Positions 17,072-22,652 of a stretch of 27,390 bases of DNA are shown one piece after another. Made by a program: the position numbers and the translations under genes. The notes under the pieces were generated by a model that did no database searches, was not told where the DNA came from, and was given only the letters and a program-made list of their open reading frames with translations. How positions within the stretch are numbered: the first letter of the stretch is position 1; each line of letters begins with the position of its first letter. Origin of the DNA: JBFMAE01 sp040756085 (lineage in GTDB: Bacteria > Desulfobacterota > BSN033 > UBA1163); assembly GCA_040756085.1 (NCBI GenBank), contig JBFMAE010000192.1:1-27390 (forward strand), written 5' to 3'.

Positions 17072-17647
17072 GTGCCCGATAACAGCCTTAATGATGAAGA
17101 ACTTATCAAAGGTTTAAAACAGGGTAACGAAGCTTCCCAATCTGCATTCATTAAGGTCTTCGGTCCCTGCCTTAAATATTTTATCATCAAAAAGTTTCAT
17201 TTGTTGGAACCCGATGCAGAAGAAGTTGTTGCAGAAACATTCTACAAGGTAGTCGTGAATGTTCAAAAATATCAGGTCGAAAAGGGAGCCAAATTCAGCA
17301 CATGGGTGTTCGGAATTGCCGTAAGAATCGCAACTGACTGGCTGAGGAAAAACTTGAAGTATCCTCAGATGGTTCATGGCGCTGAGAGGATTGCGGTTGA
17401 CCCCGGTGACTCCTCCCCTGAAGAAGTAAGCAAGGCAGGATTATTAATGCGTGAGGCCTTATCCCATCTCGACCCTATCGACAGAGAAATCCTTGAGTGG
17501 CACGCTCATGATGGTAAGCTTTCGGAAATTGCGCACTACCTGGGCATGGAGCAAGGAACTGTCCGGCAAAGAAAATTAAGGGCGTTAAAGAAACTTAAGG
17601 AAATATACGAATCATTATTAAAAAACCGCACTAATAGGCTCAATTAA
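17072..17647 (+). CDS. ECF-type sigma-70 family RNA polymerase sigma factor
   Basis: 191 residues. Region 2 is visible at about 10-90 (VFGPCLKYFIIKKFHLLEPD, EVVAETFYKVVVNV, GAKFSTWVFGIAVRIATDWL), and region 4 at about 128-180 has a helix-turn-helix (LDPIDREILEWHAHDGKLSE, IAHYLGMEQGTVRQRKLRAL). There is no region 1 or 3, so it is of ECF type. The start is GTG at 17072, with AGAGAGG nine bases upstream. The XRE-type gene follows after 16 bases. A specialised sigma factor beside a defence operon suggests a dedicated expression switch; the targets are not known. Confidence 0.92.
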   Translation: MPDNSLNDEELIKGLKQGNEASQSAFIKVFGPCLKYFIIKKFHLLEPDAEEVVAETFYKVVVNVQKYQVEKGAKFSTWVFGIAVRIATDWLRKNLKYPQMVHGAERIAVDPGDSSPEEVSKAGLLMREALSHLDPIDREILEWHAHDGKLSEIAHYLGMEQGTVRQRKLRALKKLKEIYESLLKNRTNRLN

Positions 17648-17663
17648 GAGGGGGTGATGGGGG

Positions 17664-18344
17664 ATGAAAAAGAATGAGAGTTCTGCCATGGATGATGAGC
17701 GAGAATTGGAAAGCTTTGAAGCCCAGTTGAAACTTTTAGCAAGGGCTGGACAAATCCCTTATCCTATTTCTGAAAAAGAAATTGAAGACCTGGAAAGCGA
17801 ATGCAGGGGTATTACGCTGCCACCCGAACTTGAAGAGAAATATGCCCGTAGCGTTAAGATGGCCTATGAAGACATGGCTATCGAAAAAGGTAAGAAAAGG
17901 CTTTATGGCGAAGTAAAGGTCTTCGGTAGGTATATTCAATACATCCGCAAGGAGGCAGGCATCAGCGCTTCAAGAATAGCTGAAAGGCTTGGCAAAGATA
18001 AAGGCTTTGTTGAAAAGTTGGAATCCGGCCAGATAAGCCCACTGCATATCGCAAAAGGCACAATCGCAGACATTATGGAGACTTTCAGAATTAACCTCAA
18101 AGAGCTTGTCTCAGCCGTTAAAATGTCTCTGCAAGTCTCCACCATGGCAGGAGCAATTCCGGTTCATGCACGGGCAGATGCGAAAGGAGACGAGAAGGAA
18201 AGGCTTGAGGATATCTCGATAGCAGCGGAAGACCTTATATATATCTTTTCTAAGAAAGAGCAAAAGGAAATTTCGGTACCGGAGGAATTTCTGGAAGGCG
18301 TCAGGGCAGAGCTGGAACGTAGAGGCAGAACCGACCTCATTTAA
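17664..18344 (+). CDS. XRE-type HTH regulator, possible control partner of the sigma factor
   Basis: 226 residues. A charged N-terminal part (1-85) contains PYPISEKEIEDLESE and a helical segment. It is followed by a five-helix XRE domain at about 87-145 (GRYIQYIRKEAGISASRIAE, RLGKDKGFVEKLESGQISP) and a C-terminal tail with acidic and basic helices. The position right after a sigma gene and facing an ImmA-like peptidase suggests that it represses the cassette or holds the sigma factor, and that the peptidase cleaves it. That is inference by analogy with CapH/CapP and ImmR/ImmA. GGGG lies before the ATG. The 3' end overlaps the peptidase gene tail to tail by eight bases. Confidence 0.82.
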   Translation: MKKNESSAMDDERELESFEAQLKLLARAGQIPYPISEKEIEDLESECRGITLPPELEEKYARSVKMAYEDMAIEKGKKRLYGEVKVFGRYIQYIRKEAGISASRIAERLGKDKGFVEKLESGQISPLHIAKGTIADIMETFRINLKELVSAVKMSLQVSTMAGAIPVHARADAKGDEKERLEDISIAAEDLIYIFSKKEQKEISVPEEFLEGVRAELERRGRTDLI

Positions 18345-18831
18345 GCAGCTTATGCTTTTCCAATGCTATAAACATCACTTCAGAGCTTACATTGAACATC
18401 TCAGCAAGGGCTTTAGCATCCTTCACAGTCTTATAAGCTTCTTTTATTATGGGTAAGGACACAAGAAGTTCGCTTGCAAACTCATGCGCCTCTGTATTCT
18501 GAATCTTTGAAAAATCATCCCCTGCTGGCGGGTTGTCCAAGGTTATACCTTTCTCGTAATCGTCCTGCCTGTGATTCAGGAAATAATGCCCCAGTTCATG
18601 GGCAATTGAGAACCTCTGACGGTGGGGGTGATGGTTCGAGTTTACTCCTATGGTTTTCCCCGTTCTAAGTAACAGCGCCCCAACCCTGTTGGGCCACGCC
18701 CTATAGACCAAATTAAATCCTTCCCCTTTGGCAATATCCTCTAAAGGTGTGCCAGGCTGTGTAACGCCATATTTTTTAAGGACTTTTCTTGCCATCTCCC
18801 TGACAAAACCTATTCTCGCTTGCTCCTCCAT
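18337..18831 (-). CDS. ImmA/IrrE-family metallopeptidase
   Basis: 164 residues. The zinc motif HELGHYFLNH (HExxH) at about 78-82 is preceded by RFSIA and followed by EAHEFASELLVS, whose Glu supplies the third ligand; this is the complete ImmA/IrrE (COG2856) signature. Members cleave XRE-type repressors when the cell senses DNA damage or phage (ImmA, IrrE, CapP). The substrate here is most likely the XRE protein encoded convergently. GGAGGGGG lies before the ATG. Its start faces the cyclase operon, sharing a 160-base intergenic region. Confidence 0.92.
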   Translation of the reverse strand: MEEQARIGFVREMARKVLKKYGVTQPGTPLEDIAKGEGFNLVYRAWPNRVGALLLRTGKTIGVNSNHHPHRQRFSIAHELGHYFLNHRQDDYEKGITLDNPPAGDDFSKIQNTEAHEFASELLVSLPIIKEAYKTVKDAKALAEMFNVSSEVMFIALEKHKLLK

Positions 18832-18864
18832 GACCCCCTCCGTAAGTGCAAGAAGCAGCCATTA

Positions 18865-18884
18865 GTAACGCTCTTACGTATAAT
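18865..18884 (+). promoter_or_regulatory. candidate shared regulatory motif, site 2, overlapping a -10 box
   Basis: GTAACGCTCTTACGTATAA, 15 of 19 identical to 17004-17022. It contains GTAA-N5-TTAC, a small palindrome, and merges with a perfect TATAAT at 18879-18884. No good -35 is seen 16-18 bases upstream, so this promoter probably needs an activator or an alternative sigma factor. CGTAAG at 18841 and CTTACG at 18873 form a wider inverted repeat. Confidence 0.45.
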
Positions 18885-18992
18885 TTTGTAATAGGAGAAG
18901 TGGATGCAGACGCTTAACCTGACGACACCCTTCCTTAATTTAAGGGAAATAAAGAAGGATGTCAAAAATTTTCCTCAGAAAGGAGAATGTCT

Positions 18993-19865
18993 ATGAGTTG
19001 GGATGAAGAGAAAAGCAACGAAAGGGTAAAGAACAATGACGTTCCACCAAAGGATATCGAGGTCATCGAGCCTGAAAAGCTTCCAAACCTCGAAGCCCTC
19101 AAGACGAACCAGATGGCAATGGTGGAAACTGCCACTCTTTTTGTGGACATTTGCCATTTCACCAAACGGACTGAAGAGCAGCAGAAGAAATCCATCTTTA
19201 GGATTCTCAATACCTTCCACCAGGAGATGAACGCCATAGCCAAAGAACAGAAGGTTCCCGGATTCAAGGTCGCCATACAGGGAGACAGAGACCACATAGT
19301 CTTTTGTTGTGCGCCAAAAGAGGGGAAAAAGGCTGTAATCAATTCAGCGGTTGAGGCAGCAATCTCCATGCTCACGGGCGTGGAGAAAGTCATAAATCCC
19401 TTCTTCTCCGATTATGATCCGATAAAGATAGCAATCGGGATAGACTTTGGGACAATCGCTGCATGCAAGCTTGGCTACAGAGGTGAAAGGGAGCCCATCC
19501 TTATTGGCAACAGCACCAATAATGCCAGCAAGCTTGAGGACGCCGCCGGGGAACAGGAAATAATCATAAGCGAAACGGTTTACGAAGCCATCGAAAATGA
19601 GAAAATCAAGAAGGCTTTCATGCCTAAATATGTAAATGGGAAAATGTGTTACAGCCTTCAGAATAAGACATGGGATGATTTTGAGGAAAAACAGAAAGTA
19701 TATGCTCTGGCTGACAAAGCTGCGATTGCAGCAGCTCTTGACCAAGGATTATCGGTAGGGAGAAATGATGAAGGACAGTATGTTGTGGGAGTTGAGAACG
19801 GGGAAAGCTTTCAGGGGAAGCGTGTATACACCCCTAAGCATTCAAGGGTTTGGGCCAGCGAATGA
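18993..19865 (+). CDS. class III nucleotide cyclase, Pycsar PycC-like
   Basis: 290 residues from ATG 18993, which has AGGAG seven bases upstream (an ATG at 18987 is only one base from it). Single class III cyclase domain, no membrane segment or sensor: TATLFVDICHFTKRTEEQ supplies the first metal Asp, AIQGDRDHIVFC the second, and GIDFGTIAACKLGYRGE and LIGNSTNNASKLEDAAG the dimer-interface part with the transition-state Asn. The usual Arg of the N-x-x-x-R motif is Lys (NNASKLE). Standalone cyclases beside Pycsar membrane effectors make cCMP or cUMP during phage infection; the base used cannot be told from sequence alone. The tail after about 225 (LDQGLSVGRNDEGQYVV) is unusual and could be a conjugation or regulatory tail. 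Confidence 0.88.
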   Translation: MSWDEEKSNERVKNNDVPPKDIEVIEPEKLPNLEALKTNQMAMVETATLFVDICHFTKRTEEQQKKSIFRILNTFHQEMNAIAKEQKVPGFKVAIQGDRDHIVFCCAPKEGKKAVINSAVEAAISMLTGVEKVINPFFSDYDPIKIAIGIDFGTIAACKLGYRGEREPILIGNSTNNASKLEDAAGEQEIIISETVYEAIENEKIKKAFMPKYVNGKMCYSLQNKTWDDFEEKQKVYALADKAAIAAALDQGLSVGRNDEGQYVVGVENGESFQGKRVYTPKHSRVWASE

Positions 19866-20361
19866 TAGCATCCTTGGCCTTCTGCCCTGGTATTGCGATA
19901 AGGAAAAGCTCCGGTTTGAGGTCAACACTGTTAAGCAAAGCTTCGGAGACAGGTTCGAGTTGAAATGGACAACGTTCGGTGAGCCTTACTGGGAGGGGTT
20001 TATCAAAACTCCCACTATTTCCAGCTTGATAAGAGTACATTATCCGAGAGAGGAACCAAAGATTAGTTACTACCCAATATTGTCTCCGAGGGCGTTTCCC
20101 ATACCGCCAATATTCGAATCGCCTCACATTTTCCGGGATCTGAGTATGTGCCTTTTTGACCCCAAAGACCCTGTAGGCATGTCATGGAACCCTTTAACTG
20201 ATACAGCTGCTGATATCATCAAATGGGCAGACCTCTGGCTTTTCAAACAAGGCTATTGGGAAGAGACCGGCCACTGGCCCGGACCGGTTGCATCGCACGG
20301 CGGTTCAGATATACCGACATACCTGCAACCCTTATTTGGGGAAAATAAAAAGAGGAGGTAA
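19768..20361 (+). CDS. E2 (ubiquitin-conjugating)-like protein
   Basis: 197 residues if the ATG at 19768 is used (AGGGAG five bases upstream), overlapping the cyclase gene by 98 bases; a GTG at 19822 would give 179. The core resembles prokaryotic E2-like proteins: a helix (LRFEVNTVKQSF), strands (FELKWTTFGEPYWEGFIKT, SLIRVHYPREEPKISYYP), then HIFRDLSMCLFDPKD with one well-placed Cys (Cys128 from 19768) as candidate catalytic residue, and the closing DTAADIIKWADLWLF and EETGHWPGP of CBASS-type E2 domains. Those E2s conjugate the C-terminus of their cyclase to other molecules and prime it. No E1 or JAB peptidase gene is nearby, as in the E2-only (short type II) CBASS. Confidence 0.72.
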   Translation: MKDSMLWELRTGKAFRGSVYTPLSIQGFGPANDSILGLLPWYCDKEKLRFEVNTVKQSFGDRFELKWTTFGEPYWEGFIKTPTISSLIRVHYPREEPKISYYPILSPRAFPIPPIFESPHIFRDLSMCLFDPKDPVGMSWNPLTDTAADIIKWADLWLFKQGYWEETGHWPGPVASHGGSDIPTYLQPLFGENKKRR

Positions 20362-20369
20362 AGATTTTT

Positions 20370-20879
20370 ATGGGCATCAGAATTGAAGCCAATTATAAGA
20401 ATCTTGAAAGGGCAAGCTCATGGGTGGTTAATGCCGACACCAAAGCGAGCTTGATCCTTGCATTTAATGGGGGGCTGTTCGCCCATCTCATGACGAAGAC
20501 TCCTGAGATGAAGACTCTACTTATCAAGCAAGGACTGGGGATAAGCTCATCGATCCTTTTGATAGTATCCGGCCTATTTATCCTCTTCTTCATCCTCTCA
20601 ATAAGGAACTGCTTCAAGACGATTAGGCCTTCACTCGATGCAAAAACACCTTCGGTGTTCTATTTCGGTACAATACAAAATCTAAGCCTCGATATTTTTA
20701 AGCAGAAGATGAAAAGCCTTGATGAAGAAAGCATCGAGGAAGAGCTTATAAATCAAACCCACATCGTGTCAACGGTGGCATACAAGAAATTCAATTCCAT
20801 AAGGAAGGCACTGAACAGCCTTATTGCAAGCCTTATCTTCTGGGGGGGAATCCTCTTGACCCTTAACTTCTTCCTATAA
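20370..20879 (+). CDS. Pycsar membrane effector, PycTM-like
   Basis: 169 residues. The N-terminal signature SSWVVNADTKASLILAFNGG matches the 'W-x-x-x-AD-x-KAS' start of Pycsar effectors (PycTM). Membrane segments lie at about 26-42, 57-77 (SSILLIVSGLFILFFILSI) and 148-169 (LIASLIFWGGILLTLNFFL). The soluble loop between the second and third has a conserved-looking FGTIQNLSLDIFKQKM. In characterised systems the cyclic pyrimidine opens or assembles the effector and the inner membrane is lost. It starts eight bases after the E2-like gene; AGGAGG sits within the end of that gene. No clear terminator follows. Confidence 0.85.
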   Translation: MGIRIEANYKNLERASSWVVNADTKASLILAFNGGLFAHLMTKTPEMKTLLIKQGLGISSSILLIVSGLFILFFILSIRNCFKTIRPSLDAKTPSVFYFGTIQNLSLDIFKQKMKSLDEESIEEELINQTHIVSTVAYKKFNSIRKALNSLIASLIFWGGILLTLNFFL

Positions 20880-21045
20880 AGCAAGGGCTGTGTTTAGTTA
20901 TTATGTGCTGTCAAAACTTCGGCCTGTTGAAGTGAATCTGGGGTTCAATGACTGTCTTCTATTCATCAATTTGAAATTCCGTTCTGTCAGAACCTCTGTT
21001 CTATGGATTAATTGGTTTTCCCATATCAAACAAGATCTACCCACC

Positions 21046-21708
21046 TTAAGAAATCAATAAATCTAAATTACTTTCAAACAAAGGCTTTGCACCAATATTA
21101 ATAAGAAATTTATTGGCTTCACTTTCAAAGGTGTACAGAGGTTTGCCGAACTTCAAGACTTCATAGCAAAACTTTTCCATCTTACTGTTTGGTGAGGCAT
21201 TGGCGACAAAAACTGACTCAGCAAGGGCTGCCACAAAGCGATTGCGTTCTGTTGCAGTTTCGACTGTGTTACGTCGTTGGCTCTCCTTAAAGGGTGAAAG
21301 GAACAGCATCCGCCCTTCTTCGAGAGGTTTTTTAAACTCTTTCTTCATCCTCATTCCTTTGAGGCTACGTGCAGGACAAATAATTACTGGCTGCTTACCC
21401 CTAAGTAAGATCGTGAGACATTCGCGCTCTACTGGAGAATGAAAACCTCCAATGACAGTCACGCCAGCCTGTTTCAGATTTTGTAAAAGATCATGGGCTT
21501 TAAGAATGAGATGGCCGGGACAACGGACTGAACAGAAAAAAGCAAACTTTTTATGGTTCAGCAATTCGAATTTCCCAATGGCCAAAAGGTCAGGAAGGGC
21601 TTTTGAGAAAAAGTGATTTTTGAGCTCCGGAGGATAAAAAGTATCTTCTGGGGCAATTTTTTTGATGAGATGATTTTTTTCTTGACTTTTCAAAATTTTT
21701 TGGTGCAT
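21046..21708 (-). CDS. DprA-like SLOG-domain protein, copy 2
   Basis: 220 residues, sharing most of its length with the 13088-13780 protein: KKFAFFCSVRCPGHLILKAH, VIGGFHSPVERECL, VIICPARSLKGMRMKKEFKK, RRNTVETATERNRFVAALAE, NASPNSKMEKF and TFESEANKFLINIGAK. The N-terminal 35 residues differ. Here the C-terminus ends naturally (LFESNLDLLIS) and the start is ATG, so this is the better-preserved copy. The role is unknown; nucleotide or DNA binding is expected from the SLOG fold. It is last in the minus-strand helicase-methyltransferase-DUF3800 series. The plus-strand promoter at 21682-21711 overlaps its start codon. Confidence 0.85.
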   Translation of the reverse strand: MHQKILKSQEKNHLIKKIAPEDTFYPPELKNHFFSKALPDLLAIGKFELLNHKKFAFFCSVRCPGHLILKAHDLLQNLKQAGVTVIGGFHSPVERECLTILLRGKQPVIICPARSLKGMRMKKEFKKPLEEGRMLFLSPFKESQRRNTVETATERNRFVAALAESVFVANASPNSKMEKFCYEVLKFGKPLYTFESEANKFLINIGAKPLFESNLDLLIS

Positions 21709-21711
21709 AAT
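21682..21711 (+). promoter_or_regulatory. candidate promoter of a short structured RNA, antisense to the DprA-like start
   Basis: TTGACT (21682-21687), 18-base spacer, CATAAT (21706-21711). It overlaps the start codon of the DprA-like gene and points away from it, toward a hairpin cluster with terminator. Confidence 0.4.
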
Positions 21712-21717
21712 TTAATC

Positions 21718-21775
21718 AATCCGGATTTCCGGAGGTGGATGGCGAAAGCCATCGGGCCCGAAAGGGCCTTTTTTT
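21718..21775 (+). ncRNA. possible 58-base RNA with three hairpins
   Basis: Three small stems follow each other: CCGGA-TT-TCCGG (21721-21732), GATGGC-GAAA-GCCATC region (21738-21753) and GGCCC-GAAA-GGGCC (21755-21768), ending in TTTTTTT. The GAAA loops and regular spacing look like a compact RNA rather than a plain terminator. I do not recognise a riboswitch class. It could instead simply block antisense transcription into DUF3800. Confidence 0.35.
21755..21775 (+). terminator. rho-independent terminator, plus strand
   Basis: GGCCC (21755-21759), GAAA loop, GGGCC (21764-21768), then seven T. The direction is plus although both flanking genes are on the minus strand; it would stop read-through from the Pycsar operon or from the promoter at 21711. 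Confidence 0.7.
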
Positions 21776-21780
21776 ATTAC

Positions 21781-22551
21781 CTACAAAAACTTCTTCCCAA
21801 ACATTCTCCCCCCATGTTGATCATATTTTTTCTGGAGAATTCTGATTACTTCCTGGGCAAATAAGCCAGGTTTTTTCTCCAGAAGCCCCTGTTCTTTTAG
21901 TATCTCGTTTCTACTCGGATGGGCAACAAGATCTGCCAGTTGAAGACCGGATATATTGTTAGTCTTAGGTTTAACTTTAAGTTGTTTACTGGTTAAAACC
22001 TCTTGAAACTGTTCAGGAGAGACGTAATCTGTCCCACCTCTCCAAAGGCGAGCGAAAGATGATTTAAGACGGATATCTTCCTTGCCCCCTCTTGATTCTG
22101 CCATCACATCGCCACGGCTATCCATTCGGTTCAAAAAGAAGACGAATCTTTCAAGGAGGACGGCTAAACAGTAGTGATAAGGATCATATCTCCAGGTAGT
22201 ATACGTTTCTTTGTGCTTCTTTTTATCGAGGCATACTGTGATAACGATGTATTCCCAAGACTCAATTAGATTCAATAATTCATAATCAAATTTTTTCCGA
22301 ATTTCTGGATCTCTTAGACACTCGAAGGGAGGTTTGGCATTTACCATCTCTTTACGGTGAAAAATTACAGGCTCATCAGGATGTGAACGAAAATATTTTC
22401 TTTTCAGAGCCTCCATTTGTGGATGGACAACGGACTCCACATGAACTAATTCAAGAACAACTCCTGTGAGGCTTAGGAAGCGGTGATTTGGGTTATCTGA
22501 GCTTTCCAGATCCGGGTTACCTACCTCGTCAATATAAATCCGGTATTTCAT
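21781..22551 (-). CDS. DUF3800 domain protein
   Basis: 256 residues with the DUF3800 pattern: YIDEVGNP at 5-12 with an acidic pair, FHRKEMVNAKPPF near 90, VLLERFVFFLNR near 130 and NNISGLQLADLVAHPSRNEI near 205. The Asp/Glu positions suggest an RNase H-like, metal-dependent fold. DUF3800 genes are common in defence and mobile regions and their function is unproven. It is the accessory gene in the slot between the methyltransferase and the DprA-like gene (101 bases after the former), where the parallel locus has the ATPase/DUF4276 pair. Confidence 0.88.
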   Translation of the reverse strand: MKYRIYIDEVGNPDLESSDNPNHRFLSLTGVVLELVHVESVVHPQMEALKRKYFRSHPDEPVIFHRKEMVNAKPPFECLRDPEIRKKFDYELLNLIESWEYIVITVCLDKKKHKETYTTWRYDPYHYCLAVLLERFVFFLNRMDSRGDVMAESRGGKEDIRLKSSFARLWRGGTDYVSPEQFQEVLTSKQLKVKPKTNNISGLQLADLVAHPSRNEILKEQGLLEKKPGLFAQEVIRILQKKYDQHGGRMFGKKFL

Positions 22552-22652
22552 CGTGTAAATGCAACCTATGCTTCATGTCTTTTGGTCGTCAATATCTACT
22601 TTGTTTCGGTGGCCCTGACCTTTCGCGATCAGTTTAAAAAGTCCCCCGCGGT

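Noticed and set aside
18987..18992. Earlier ATG of the cyclase gene
   Set aside because: It is one base from the AGGAG site; the ATG at 18993 has proper spacing.
19862..19865. ATGA overlap at the cyclase stop as start of the E2-like gene
   Set aside because: This ATG is not in the E2-like reading frame.
20981..20993. GTTCTGTCAGAAC as a LexA-like box
   Set aside because: Spacing and half-sites do not match a known SOS box, and it sits between two gene ends.
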